Of a stretch of 64,000 bases of DNA, positions 1-12,522 are shown piece after piece (position 1 is the stretch's first letter; each line of letters begins with the position of its first letter). The notes under the pieces are model-generated. The model searched no databases. It was given only the letters and a program-made list of their open reading frames with translations, and was not told the DNA's origin. The position numbers and the translations under genes are program-made. Origin of the DNA: Madurella fahalii (taxonomy: Eukaryota > Ascomycota > Sordariomycetes > Sordariales); the NCBI GenBank assembly GCA_029876055.1, contig CM056876.1, positions 3,348,001 to 3,412,000 on the forward strand. Reading direction: 5' to 3'.

Positions 1-3000
1 CATCCAGTTATAGGCTGCCCCATCAACTGTTACGTAACCTTGCCAGCCCTGAACCTGGGCCCTGTGTGATGGTTAGCCATTGTCACACTTTCGGAGGAGA
101 TAGCGATGGGGCGGCGTGAGAGAACCCTACGTCCAAAACCGTGGCCAGGAGCCGGGGAGGATGCATTCTGGCCCGCACTGGAGCCAAGAATTTAGGTATG
201 GCGATCGTACGGCCAGTGGGACCGCCGGAGGTCTCGTCGGGATAAACGTCGACGCAGCACCGACAAGGCTAGAGTGTATTGCCGCCAACGCGGCCGCCAT
301 CTTGGTGAACCTCATGGGCCCCACAAATATCATAAGATCTATGTAGCTGAAGAATGTGGTGCAGGCACGCTGATAGGAAGAGAGACTAGGAGGGAAAGGG
401 GGGCAAGTTTCGTTATTCTAAGGTCGATGCGGGCGATCAGCTGGAAACACAAGGTTAAGGTAACCCAGGTGCTGGGGATACACAAGACTGAAGACTGGTA
501 AACACGGTACAGGCCATAAGAGTTGGCGTGAGCACAACAGCACTGCAGAGAAGGGGCAGATTCAGAGTGGGTTTTGTAGGCGGAAGGCAGCGCACGAAAC
601 CGGGACAAGGACACGCACACGGGGATGGGACGCGGAGGGCCGGTGGTGACACAGAGATAATGGTAACAACAGTCAGTAGAAACTACATTTTGTCAAGTAA
701 AGGGCCACACCCTCGGCGAGCCAGGAAATTGATAGATTAGGAAGGTCGTGAGAGCGGCAGATGGTGGCGCCCGTCGCCGCAAAACTCTTCTGTCGTGTTC
801 GGTACTCATTCCGTGATGTAGGGAAGAGCCATGTCTCTCTCCTAGGCTGAGCCAGTCATGGGCCTCAAGCGGGGGGTTCATGATGTGGGACAAGGCACGA
901 AGCCTCTGCTGCGTGCATGCCAAGAGCATCAAGGACGGCCAAGGTGGAGGCCACGCGCCAACCGCGATGTACAAGAGTGCAGGCGGCACTGGAGCATTCA
1001 TGCCCAGCCTGTGAAGTAGCATGAAGCTGTGAAATATTAACAGGGGCGGGGATAGGTAAGGTCCCGACGGAGGTGGCTTTGCGCTTGCTTTCACCAAGGA
1101 ACCCTCCTGCAGTGACAACCGTAAGCCTTTCGTAACTCTTACCGATGTTACCTGCGGCCTTCAACGCAACAATGAACCGAGTTGAGTAGGCGTGCTCGGA
1201 GAAGAACTGTGACTTTCGAGGTCTGCTGCTCCAGTCCTAAAGACGATCGGTACAATTACCGTATGGGATGCCATTGAGTGTGGAGGCGCGAGAAGGTTCA
1301 GCTGGCAGGTTTGTGGGCAGGGCTCAGGTCACGGAACTTTCGGATGGCATGTACACACATCAGAACCCCACATTGTCTTGTATTGCTGGAGTCATGACTG
1401 TCGCCTCATGCAGAAGGAACCTGGGGAAGGAGGAGGAGGTTGGGTTCGAAGCCTGGAATGCCATTGGCAAGGCTGCAGGGGCTTTGGCCAAGGATTCTGT
1501 GGGGAACCAAAGCTAATCCTGGACAGGGAAAGCGTTCGCCGATCGGCCGGCTGGGCATCACCTGGGCGATCGCCAAGTCTTCCCAAACTCTCCACGTACG
1601 AACTCTCATTCCTTCCCTGCAGCGCCAGGTCGCCTCAAGCAAGCATTTTGGACAGTTCTACTTAAAGTATCTACCCGCCTGTCCTGGTTCTCATTCTTTA
1701 CGATAAATGCGCAGTATCTTTCCCGATTTCCTCGCGAGCTCGGCCGCAAGCTCCTCACCAAGCGAAGTGCTGTAGGCACCACGCAGCACAGGGAAGTACA
1801 GCATCGTTTCTCAAGTTGCTGTAGCGGGCCAATCCAGCCCGCATAGCGTTGTGATTGTGACACGTAAAACTCTTAAAGAGGAAGGCAAACTGTGGGACCC
1901 TGCTCTTGGTTGCTACTCCCATGCCATGAAGCCTGGATTCTGTCAAACTCTGGAACCTCGCTGTAACGTTGGAGAAGCCTCCACCTCGCTCTCTCAATGT
2001 TACCCCAAATGCCACGGTGTGTCCGACTGCCGGCTGCGGCACAGAGCACTGCTCGAGGGCACATACATAATGGATGCCGACTCGGACTGTTCTCACCCAC
2101 AACGACATACAGGTTGCAGCCAACTAATGCAGTTTATCCCCGTGACAGAATGTTGCTTTCCTATTGTCTAGGATGACTGGTCCATCCTGACATGAGCATG
2201 CCCAACCAACAATAGGTCGCGGCATCTTCCGAGTGCGTGCCCCAGGCATCATGAGATCAGATTCTGACCCCACACGCTCAGCACTCTCACACCAAGTGTT
2301 GCCCATCCGGATCATATTTGGCGATATTGAGAAACCATGTGCCTTGCCTTGTCAAACAATACCACTTCCATCGGAGTACTTTATTCCGTTAAATTCCGTC
2401 GTAAACTAACGGGTTTATTCCACAAGTTCTTCACGCGCCGCCCTTCGCAATGATGTGGCAGAGCCGACTGATACAGCCAAGGTGAGCCTGGATGCGGCCA
2501 TACGTTGGTAGATAATGCAGTTGTACGAGGGGAAACCGTCGTTCTATGCCTGCCCATTTGTCAGTGGACTCGAAAAAGCTAGAACCCGAAGGGAAACGCC
2601 AAAAGTAAAAAAAAAAAAAAAAAAACCGAGAAGGAGCATCGTTACATACCACACCGGGCCCGACTTGACAGATATTGCTGTCACTGCCCCTCTACCGACC
2701 TTTTTGCAAGAGGTGGGCTGTCATTAAATCTACCCAGTCCCCGACAGGTCAAGGTTGTCCAAAGTGTGTATGTCATCCGTAGAGCATACCAAAACGATGG
2801 CACATGTCCTCATGTGCACACCACCGGCGAGCCAACACTGTTAACTCCGGCTTTTTCGTGTCAAAAGACCCAAACGATGCTGCATAAGATGCACCGGAAG
2901 AATAGGCATGACTAGGAAGTACCCGAAGTCGCATTTACGAGCAGGGAGACTCGTCACGGAGCCTGACTTTCCATGACTCACGTCGACTCAAAGCCCTTCT

Positions 3001-3110
3001 TTCGCGAGCATGTCGCTTATATCGAGGTAAAAGGCAACGGCGTTGAATCTGTAAACCGATATCACGTTAGAAGGGTCTAACAGTGGCTCGCATAGCAGCA
3101 AGGCATTGGC
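1..3110. other. Gene-free left end
   Basis: No reading frame here resembles a known protein or forms a consistent spliced gene. Open frames are short and overlap on both strands. The only conspicuous element is an 18-19 nt A tract near 2608-2626. It could be intergenic DNA or decayed repeat, but I see no terminal repeats or transposase motifs. Confidence 0.5.
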
Positions 3111-4124
3111 TTACGACGGCGGATGGCCCATCCACTTCTGCATGGTGAAACGCAGCCTATTGCTCCAGTTGATCAGGTCGAGATGGTTGACGCCCAGCAG
3201 GGTTCCCTTGTACGTTCCCCACTTGCTGCTCTCGACGCTGACGAGACCGTCGTTCGGCCCCTCAGCTTGCTCGATGACACGGTGGGAGTGGCGGAATGGA
3301 CTCAGCAAGGGCGGCCTATCCTTGACCATGGCACCGTACGAGAAGTAGCGCACATTCGGGTCGTCGGGTGTCCTGGGGTTGAACTCCTCCGTCATGTACT
3401 TTGTCGTGAGCTGGGCGAAAGCGCTGGGCTCCCAGCCCGTAGTCTGCTCCCAGAGGCGGTACAGCCGCGGCAGGTAGAAGGGCCCGATTGTATCAATGAG
3501 ATGGTCGGCAAACGGGCTACCGTGGTGCGGCGTGGCCACGGTGATAAGGGACTTGACGTCGACGCCTGTAGGGTGGAGCTGCGAGATCATGTAGCGGGCG
3601 TCCAAGCCGCCCATGCTGTGCGCTACAATGTTGACGCTCTTCCCCTTGGCCTGGACTTCGATCTCCTCGGCCAGCTTGGCTGCCCGCTTCTCGATGGAGC
3701 CGCTGGGGGGCACAGAGGCGGTGATGACTGTCGTACGGTGAGCACTGAGTGCCTCCTTGATGCCACGCCAGTAGTGGATGCTGGGCAGGTAGGAGCCGGC
3801 GAGTTTCAACTCGGCGAATCCTAACAAGCCGTGAGCAAGCACAACGGGATGCTTGGGGGCGGCTGAGTACTCAATGTGTCAGGACTCCATGCGCTGCGAG
3901 AACAGACGGGGCCCCGACGTACCGTAGCGGGCTCTGAGAGAAGCATATTCATCGGCAATCTCCTTGCCAAGGCCCTTAATCCGCGCGTCTGCTGGCCGTG
4001 GATGGCGGCAGAGAGGTGCAGATGCGCCGAAACACCGCCTCGGACCTGCAGGGTGATAACGTGTCTGGCTGGTCTCCAGAGCTCTCGGCCAGGATGTGGA
4101 CCGGCGCACTGCCAGCCCTTTCAT
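3111..4124 (-). CDS. Mitochondrial-type triacylglycerol lipase (Tgl2-like alpha/beta hydrolase)
   Basis: Predicted serine lipase of the alpha/beta-hydrolase fold, closest in style to yeast Tgl2, a mitochondrial acylglycerol lipase. Two exons, 4124-3923 and 3862-3111, are joined across a 60-nt intron (donor GTACGT, acceptor ACTCAG), giving 317 residues. The oxyanion-hole motif HGLLG starts near residue 78. The nucleophile elbow AHSMGG puts the catalytic Ser at about 150. Likely acid and base are Asp272 in GPNDGLV and His294 in VNHLDLINW. The first 40 residues are rich in Arg and Ser and nearly free of acidic residues, which fits a mitochondrial presequence; location is inferred from this and from the family. 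The start is the first ATG in frame with the conserved body. A long open frame on the opposite strand over exon 2 is a shadow of this GC-rich exon. Confidence 0.85.
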
Positions 4125-7056
4125 CTGCCTTTGTCAAAGACTCCGTAAGACCGTCCACAACCTCCCAGGGTCAGTCTAGGCGTTTCCCGTCCGTATTCCT
4201 TTCGATAACCTTTTTTATTCGTTTTTATTTCTTCAAGCCCTCTTTTCTTTCTGCCGGCGGACTGCTGGCCGATGAATAATTCGAATTGCGACTGCACGTT
4301 AGGTCGAACACGATCCTGGTCAATCGTTACTTCCTAGCTTCTGGACAGTATTATATACGGTGGGGTTGATGACGTCGCACCGTACCTTCCATTTCTTGGC
4401 ACACACAAGCCTTCTTTCACAGCGCACTCCAGCCCGCTACTTTCTCCCTCTGTTTAGGTTCCATCCTAGAGAGATGCGTGTCGAGGATTCTTGGCTTGCT
4501 TAATCAGAAAATTGGCTGGTCAGCCCGAGTGAGCAAGAGTGAACAAGGCTGTGCAGCTTTGGTATTGCGACCATCCCACATCCAAAGACACGGTTTCAGC
4601 GATGATAAAGACTCACTTAGACCTCAGGACTACCAAGTGAACCCGAGAAGAACGCCCGGCAGCACTTGAGTTCTCGCAACACCACAATCATGAAGCGTAA
4701 GATTCTCATCAGGCATGAACGATAAACATGAGCTGTGGCGTATACCGGCCACTAATGCCTATCCAGAGACCTGGGGGTCGCTCTCGGGGAGTGCTTAGAC
4801 AACTGGTACAGTGCTTATGGCTGACAAGACGCCAGGTGAAAACAAGCCTGAGGTCGTAATGGCGGCTCTGCATCATCAAGCGAACTAAGCCTTGAGAGCT
4901 ACGCGCCCTAGAAACGTGGCACCGAGCTGCCGAGCTATAGTAGCAACCACGTCCTCCACACCGAGCACGATGGGGAGGCGGAGATATTTATTGACCCTCC
5001 TGCGTTGTGTACTGCTTTGCTGCCGATATGTCCTCTCTTTTTACCTCTTCTCATGCTCGTTTCTGACTGATGTTGGGCCTCCCTCCTCAACATCGCTGAG
5101 ACGAAAGGCAGCATGGACCCTGTCGGAGACTGTGCTGGAGTCTGTTCTATCCCCGAGAACTTTGTATCATATTTCACAGCGCCCAGTGGAAACGCCTTTA
5201 TTCTTGCCTCATCTCCCGCTATGATTCCGGTCATGCACGTACGCCGTACTTTGTTACAATACTGCCTTACATGCTGCTCTTGCTATTGCTGCTCTTCATG
5301 CCGGAAATCGTCAGCCATGGCGGAAAATTCCTGCTCAGCCATTCTGCCAGCAACCTGACGTCTATTCCATCATCTACATGACGAGGCACAATTTAGGTGT
5401 CACACTACTCGGCTCCGCTGTCTTCCCTCGTCTTGCCGCGGGTAATGGTCATCCACGGCCAGCAATTTCAACTCATGTCATACACTCTCCGCGTTAGTCT
5501 CTTCTTCTCGGTGCCCGACATCTACACCTTGGTTTTCCGCTCGGTCGGGATAGGCTTCGCTTCGGACGCTAGCACTGCTGCTGAGGTCCGACATCTCCTT
5601 CCCAACAAGCCGACTAGGCCGTCTTGCTGACACTGGGTTAGGCCGATCATGTAGGTGAGCATCCTCCTCGCTAGGCTTGTGGCTCAAGCTACCAGCTTAA
5701 TTTCGCTCTTGGATACTGTACAGATCAATATTTTTAAACCAGGCTTTCGCATCACCCTACCTCCTTGATGACTGATCCTGCTATGTCTTCTGTCGGGGGA
5801 TTTCAAGGTTTCCATGATCAGTGGGTCTAGTTTCCGCGACGTATTGTTCGGAACTTGAAGCATTGAGACTTGGCGGATGTCCAGGTAGTTGTGTCGCTTC
5901 TCTTGGTCCGAACAGCCATATGAGTTGTGGCCTTTGCTACCGGAGTCGCAACGCCCTTTCGCCACGTTGCAAACAGCATCCTTCATCCTCAACAATGCCC
6001 TCATTCTCCTAGCCGTTCTAGCCATTACTGTCCTCCCTGCCAGTAGGGCTTTGGTTTTGCCGGGCCGGCAACATATGTGCCTATGTCCTCTGACCCCCTG
6101 AATGATCTTTCCTTACAGCTTCGTGGGCATCGCCACAGGCGAGCTATGCTATCAAAAGCGGGTAATCTCGCAACCATGCACATCCCTTAATACTTTCTCA
6201 CACTCCGCTCCTGGAGTCAGTGAGAGAACGGGAGTAGCAGCAAGATTTTCTGCTCACCCGGAAAACCACCGCTCCTTACGCCGCGCTCATGTCGCCTAAG
6301 ATCAACCCAGCTCATTAACGTACACCACACAACGCTTCTACAATTCAAGCGGTCCCATTTGTGGCTTCTGAAGACAGCCCCGACCTTACTTCCACATCGC
6401 TTAGGTAGGTGGTGTCGCCCGCTCACCAGGGGGTGGGGAAAGGAGGGATGTGTGATTCTAGCCCGGAGCCATGTGAAATGGTGAAAAGCGAAGCGATATG
6501 GGACTTACCACTGGAATCGATTGTGTGTAGATAGAGGATCGATTTACGACCTCGGTAGCGGTGTTTACCCAAGTTAATATTGCTTCCCAAGCTAGTAGTC
6601 ACTCCAGACACGACATATCTACAACCAAGTGAGATCAGGAGAGTACCGTGGATATCAGATACCCGCTACTATTCTTCTATGTTGTCAGGACTGCATACAA
6701 AGCGTCAAAACCCGTCATTTCTAGGCAGCCAAACACTTGTATTGTGCTATTTTTCAGAATCTTCTAGGCTTTGTCCGGACTGGCATCTGAACAATCCCAT
6801 TCGTAGTACTGTTAAACATAGCCTAACGGTGCATGAACACACATACGAGGTCTTTGTTGTCTCGCACACTATTAAAGATGAACAGCCATATCATATGTTG
6901 TTCACCAAACATATTCGTTTGATAGTATACTACAACAACCGTTACATAAACCTGCCTCTAAGCATCCCCACGCTACTTCAGAGCCCGCCAGCAGCGCCTC
7001 TGATCGGAGTTCCATACACCGCCAACTGCTAAGCGGACGGGGAGTAAACAGTCACA
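4125..7056. other. Gene-free interval
   Basis: Upstream of the lipase and of the 7,057 gene. Part of it, about 5.6-7.0 kb, looks AT-richer than neighbouring genes. A 150-codon open frame at 6580-7032 has no recognisable domain and probably lies in the promoter or leader of the next gene. No repeats or RNA genes were recognised. Confidence 0.45.
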
Positions 7057-8727
7057 ATGCCCGAGACTCCAATTTACATAGAAGCATTGAAGGATACCTT
7101 TAAGGCCAAGAGCCCGAAGGGCAGGCGTTCCGCCAGTATTGGATTGCAGGAGACCTCTCCTTCGTCATCTGATACTGTTGAGCTGCCTAGCCTTCTAGGT
7201 TCCGGTGGCGCGGATGACCATCTCGATGAAATCCCAAACCTTAACCCAACAGGAATCCGCGACGTTCATAATGACCCGCAAGATGCGGGCCCCCAGAACG
7301 AGAACCGTGGAGCTAATGGTTTCGGAAAGGCTTCCGATGCTGAAATACCTACTGAAAAGCCGGGACATGATGAAACGGAAAGTATCCAAGTTGATGTAAG
7401 TGAATGGTCGAAGGAGCACACACCGCAAGCCCCTATCACCGACCCGTGTTTACTTCCACCCCTTCCTGAACGGACTCTAAGCGAAGTTGTGAACCCTGAC
7501 AACCCTTCAAAATCCAGTGCCCCTAGAGGAGGATTTAATCCAAACTGGAAGCCGGAAAATGACTTGACTAGTAAGTCGGGAGGAGCCACCAGATCGAACT
7601 GGAACAACGAAGCGGATGAACAACCCTTAGGGGGCAGTACTGCATTGACACATGAAAACCAGCCATGGGGAGAGCGTCAACCTCCTAGCATCAACGCCAT
7701 TAGGGAAAACCCCTCTTCTAACAACATTTCTGATGGCAGCTCTCCTCGTGGCAACGGCAAGCCCAATGGCAAATCTTCTGACGAGTCTCAAATAAAAGAG
7801 GCCGATAAACATGCAGATGAACCCGGAGAGCAGTCCGACAAACCATGGGACGCCCGCTCAGCGGGGAATCACAGGCCGGCGCTCACAGTGCTAACTGCTG
7901 CACAACCGACCGCAGCGTCTATACCCGCGCAGTGGGGGTCTCAATGGCTGCAATTCTTCATCCCCAGCATAGATCAGTCCCCTCCCTTCGGCAGTGCGAG
8001 CGGGAGTTCCCAAGCGTCGTTTGACCATACTGATAATTTTGAAGCCTCAATCAGGGACCAGCGCCGAGGGGTCGAGGACCAACTCGGGCGGGAGCTAACA
8101 GACCGAGAAGCATCTCACATCCGCGAGGTCCTGGGCGACATCAAGTCCACCGTCCACGCCCAACTAGACGAGCATACACGCCAACTCGACGAGCACACCC
8201 GCCAGCTCGACCTGGTTAGCTAGCAACTACAAGCCCTCCGCCACGAGAACTCCGCGCTCCGCGCCATCATCGAGAACCTCTCAACCCACTTCACCCGCGC
8301 GTACAAGCATCAAGACTCCCGACCCGACGCCGCCCTCGAGCAAGGCGACCTCCGCACACAGGCGCGGCCCACGGGAGGGGAAGAGAAGCGCACAGAGGAG
8401 AAGGAGGAGAAGACCAAGGAAGAGCAGGCAGACAGCCTGCTCCGGGACCCGTCCCTGACCCTTCTCGCATTTCTCATGCTCTTCTGGACAGTCACGTCGG
8501 CCATGGTGCACAGCCAGCGGCTGACGGGTGGGGCGTACGGGCCGTACGTCAACGGCGGGTACAATGGGCTGGGGAGCGTGGCCGTGTTTGACTCGTGGAC
8601 GTCATTCTGGACCATGGCCTTGGCGATGGTTTGGTTGGGGACGAGCGCGGTGCTTCATTGGGGCGCTGGGCACGGTCAGGAGATGGTTGAGTGGCTTGTT
8701 TTTCTGGCTGGGTGGTGGCCTTTTTAA
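7057..8727 (+). CDS. Orphan disordered/coiled-coil/membrane protein with in-frame UAG (candidate readthrough)
   Basis: I do not recognise this family. The frame opens at ATG 7057 and runs 388 codons to TAG at 8221-8223. It then continues in the same frame for 167 codons to TAA at 8725. Residues 1-320 are low-complexity, rich in Ser, Pro, Asn, Gly and charged residues. From about 335 there is a charged helical stretch with heptads built on QLDEHTR. Immediately past the TAG the frame reads QLQALRHENSALRAIIENL, the same Leu-spaced coiled-coil style. It then gives a Glu/Lys-rich linker, hydrophobic segments near residues 468-487 and 516-536, and a third near 540-556. No GT-AG pair removes the TAG convincingly. 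The stop context TAG CAACTA matches the CARYYA readthrough consensus. Alternatives are a recent nonsense mutation, a sequencing error, or a weak in-frame intron. Third positions look less GC-biased before about 8,030 than after. Confidence 0.55.
8164..8212 (+). repeat. Imperfect 21-nt tandem repeat encoding coiled-coil heptads
   Basis: Two and a half copies of a 21-nt unit encode QLDEHTR, QLDEHTR and QLD just before the UAG at 8221. Copies differ mainly at synonymous positions, so the amino-acid heptad is better conserved than the DNA. This suggests the coiled coil is selected rather than being a fresh slippage product. Confidence 0.75.
8221..8229 (+). promoter_or_regulatory. Candidate stop-codon readthrough signal (TAG CAACTA)
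   Basis: The UAG closing the first part of the 7,057 gene is followed directly by CAACTA. This fits the CAR-YYA hexamer known from tobacco mosaic virus replicase and shown to promote readthrough in yeast. The downstream frame is open for 167 codons and encodes the gene's membrane segments. The motif match is seen; its function is inferred. Confidence 0.5.
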
Positions 8728-11700
8728 TTACTGATATTATTATTTTATTAGTGTGCTTTTCTTATTTCTATGTGCTAGGTTGAGGTGTTTTGGTGATTTG
8801 TGATGGATCAGGAGATGGGGGGGGGGGTTGTTTGGAAGATACTTCTAAGATTAGCGTTCGGGAAGTTGCCTCGGTTTTGTTCGCCGTCTGGTTATTAGAG
8901 TTTTGAGTTACGATAGGGGGGAGACCTGATTGCGAGATGTTATTTACGGCTCAGTTGTTAACTTGATCCGTGTAAGACGGATCCTGTCGTTCTGTCGGTG
9001 GAAGATTCGCTCAGTGTGTGATGCATCCGACTCGATGGCCAGAGTTTACTTGGTGACCTTTGATCGTCCACGCAGCGTCGGCGGCCATGTTGCCTGAACG
9101 TGCTTCAGCTACGTCGCTGATCATCATCAAAATTGACATCGGCGGTTTTTCTGCGACCGGAAATGCGATCAGGCTTCGTTTCCTTTCTGACCAATCTCTT
9201 TGTCAAATAAGTGGTTCTCGCCAGTCCGTTTGTGTATGATCGGAGGATTACCGCTACCAGATGTTTGCTCTTGCGTAAGGACTCAGAAGCGGCCCCGATG
9301 GCAGGTCACTACTGTCGGACGGTTTTGACAAGGTAACATGGGCGCAAGTAAGGGATTTTGCTCTTTGATTCTGCCTTCCGTTTTTGGGAAGCAACCTTTT
9401 CTCTCCGATCTCGATCTCGGACTGTTCTGATCTCTCGGAGCCGCTGCAGCGCAACACAAGAGAATGCATCTGTGCCTGCTGATCCCGAAATCCCGGTCAA
9501 CATGACAACAAGCATCGTGATGCATTCGGACAGCCCGGGCCATGCGACACTTTGACAACGTTTGACAACTGCGTGGGTAATCACTAACTTGCAGCCTAAC
9601 AACTAGCCGGTGGGGTTCCTGATGTAGGGTAGAACGAGATAAAACCTGTCACCATCTTGTATGCAGTGCCAGATGACGGTGTACCCAGTGTGCTGCGGCC
9701 TCGTCATTTTGGCCAAACTGGTGGTTGTAAAAGGCAAAAACGGTGTTGAGCTGATAGGGCCCGTGCCGCTTGCAGTGGCCTTGAACACATCAACAGCTGA
9801 TCATTGCTGGGGCGAAAACTATCAAGAGTAGGGTGGCTGGCTTATTGCGGATGGCTCAGCAGGACAACTGCAGCATTTTGTCGAGATAGGAGTGAATGTA
9901 CACTATGTTCCACGGCAGCTCCCATTCCCGCCTGGTTCAACCGAGCTTGGCACCCTTGAACACCGAAGTGGAGGGCACGGAAAGGCTTCCGATCCAGGAC
10001 GGGAGGGGCGCAAAGAGAGCCTATTCCTTCTACTGGCCTCCGGATGCTGACGCAACCCACACCCTTCTCGGTGATGCAAGCTGTCGGTCCCAGATTCGAC
10101 TACCGCCTAGTCCACATCTTTGGATCCATCAAATGCCGAACGCAACAGATCTGCTTCTCAGTATTGGTCAGGCAAAGACCCGACATCAGAAAAAAGAGGC
10201 GCCCAATGAAGACCCAAAGGACGAGCAACTCTAGATTGGGGGGCTTGCCACGGTAATTGTCGGTCAATGGGCGGCCGGGAGATTTGAGCAGGTCCTTCGA
10301 CGTTGCGCTTTTGCGGTTTGCGGTGTGGAAGGGACTCGGTCAGCTTCCCTGCGAACTTTCCTGATCGGGAAGGGCGCAACGGAGCCACGACAGCCCCACG
10401 CGGGGGATAGAGTTTAAACTGACGGCAGGTAGCTGCTCTCATCTCTCACCATGCAACGTTAGCGGGAAAGTGCCTTGCTCCTCTGCGACTCGACCATGAT
10501 TGTCTTCACCAAGTCATCGTTCTTTCTGTCTAAATTACCCTGATTGTAAGACCCTGAACACTAGGCATGATAGGTTGGCTGCTGCGTAGATTGACAACAC
10601 AACATGCCAGATCCCAGCCCACGCCGTCGGCAGCTTGGATGGAGTCGCCTGAAGAGCGACCCCGTTGTCATGTACTGCCTGCTACCTCAGGACAAGATGC
10701 GTGCGCGACCGGGGAAGCTCCCGGATGCAAAACACTGGAGACGTCGGGGCAAGCGGCGGCCTAGTGCGGTATCGCGCGGACCGCTCCAAGGGCAAAGCTG
10801 CTCCTGCGTTCGTCTTGTCTTGACTGTCTCCGAACCAGGTTTCCCTTGCAAAGAGGGCTGCCGACGGGAAGGCTTGACTACGGTTGCGTCCGCGACAAAG
10901 CCCCAAAAGCCTGAATGCACGGGAAATTTGGTAGAGACTGATAACCAGACCCTTGGTTACGTCTCCCCCTCTCTTTTGCTGCCCGTTGTTATGCATATGC
11001 CATTCCATTATTGCCCACTCCGTCCAGGTCTCTCGAGGTTCCGGCAGCCCCAGCACCAAATCTGCCGCGCCAGCTTGTTATGCCGCGTTATGATTTTCGT
11101 CGTTCATCAATTCCCATTTTCCTGCATGCTTGGTTTTGGCACGCAAAGTTGGCGGCTATCCCTGGTTTAACTGGAACGCATCCGTTGCCGTCCTCTCGTC
11201 CCTTCGGTTCGTGATCGTCGTTGCAGCCTCCTTCGGCAGCACATGGCCAAAACCGCGCCTCTGGCACTTCGCTTCTGGCCCCCTCGCCTCTGACGCAGGC
11301 CCTCTCGGCTACGCATTCGCCTATCTGTACTGGCAGCCGCCTTTTTCACGTGGCGAAAGGCCGTGCCGTCTCCAAGCCGCAAGCTGCAGTGCGTGTGCAG
11401 ATGTCGGTGATGGTATGCTGCATGCCGCCAAACTTGGCAACGCCTCACCGGAGCCCCGCCGACTCATAGGAGCCGGACAGGGCTTGTCAGAAGTCTCGAC
11501 ATGAGAGGTGCTCTCGATATTGGCTGATATTGCGTGCGTTTGTGGGGTAGAAGCCCTAGAATCGGATGACAGCAGGGGCTGGTTCCTGGGACGCCCTCGT
11601 TCAAGCTTCCCAGTACTAGTGTGAACGGCCGGCCCTAAATTATCCAAAATCGTTTAGCCATATTGCCGATGCGACGGTCCTGCCAATGAAGACGGTGGCC

Positions 11701-12522
11701 TATCTTCCCTGGCGACCCACATTGGTCACGTCTTGAGGACCTCGTCTATCGTCTTGGGCAGCATGCTCGGCGCTTTGTCAAGCTGACAAAGTCCCAGAGA
11801 GGAAATGGCAATATCACGAAACCCCCCGAAGTGGTTGTCCCTGCTCAGCCTGGCCCTCTCCGGACGTGCATGCCACGTCCGGGTCCCTCGCTGCGCATCC
11901 GTAGAACCGTCCCTGCGGGCTATGCGGCACGGCCGTACCAACGCCGTCGTCACACCAACTTACCCACCGACGCCGCCTAGCAGCGATCTGGCTCTGGTCT
12001 TGGCCGGCCGGAACTTGCCATATTATCACCAGCGCTTTTACACTGTACGCTTTTGCGCCGACATGGTTTGCGGTAAAGTCCCAAGTGCCGTGACGCCATG
12101 ACCGCCGATACCAAGCTCCCTCCATGTGACGCCCAAGCAATCAAGGTTCTGCGAGCCAGATATGGCTTTGTTATACCCTCATCTATCCAGTGGCTGTTTC
12201 CCCAGACCCCACTCGGGCTATTCTGTTTCAGAAGATGGCTCCCAGATATATACCGGGTACTGGAGAGTTTTGACCTGCTCGTCCACAAGGTCTAGACCAT
12301 CGCGGTTTCAGTTCATTCCACCGCTGCCGTCTTAGCTCTCGCCCCAAACGTCAATCCACTGGGCCTAAGATACATATATATAAGGCGTGTTGTTATCCAA
12401 ACACGTCCTTGCGCTTCCCCCTCTTTGCGTGGGCTGGATCTGCACAGCGCGCATACGTTCTTCGGCAACAACAACAACTTCACACTACCCTGAACTCGAC
12501 ATCATACAAAACGATATCCAAA
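8728..12522. other. Gene-free interval; promoter of the ferric reductase at its right end
   Basis: An 11-nt G run lies at 8817-8827. Short overlapping frames, the longest 188 codons at 10604-11170, have no recognisable domains or consistent splice structure. The last 150 nt form a promoter-like region with a TATA element. I see no transposon ends. Confidence 0.45.
12375..12384 (+). promoter_or_regulatory. TATA box of the ferric reductase gene
   Basis: TATATATAAG lies about 140 nt before the ATG at 12523 and is followed by a pyrimidine- and CA-rich leader, the usual arrangement for a fungal TATA-containing promoter. Regulated metal-uptake genes often have such promoters. I did not find a clear ATCWGATAA-type iron-repressor site nearby. 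Confidence 0.5.

Noticed and set aside
3123..3824. 233-codon plus-strand frame opposite the lipase
   Set aside because: It mirrors the GC-rich lipase exon exactly; its composition follows from the sense codons and it has no domain.
6580..7032. 150-codon open frame before the readthrough gene
   Set aside because: No domain, no splice logic and AT-rich; it ends just before the ATG at 7057 and fits promoter or leader better.
8152..8223. 72-nt in-frame intron ending at the TAG of the 7,057 gene
   Set aside because: The donor GTCCAC is far from the GTRNGT seen in every other intron here, there is no clear branch site, and it would delete the coiled-coil heptads. Not fully excluded without RNA data.
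10604..11170. 188-codon open frame
   Set aside because: Mixed Arg/Pro/Cys composition typical of chance frames in moderately GC-rich DNA; overlapping frames on both strands are equally long.
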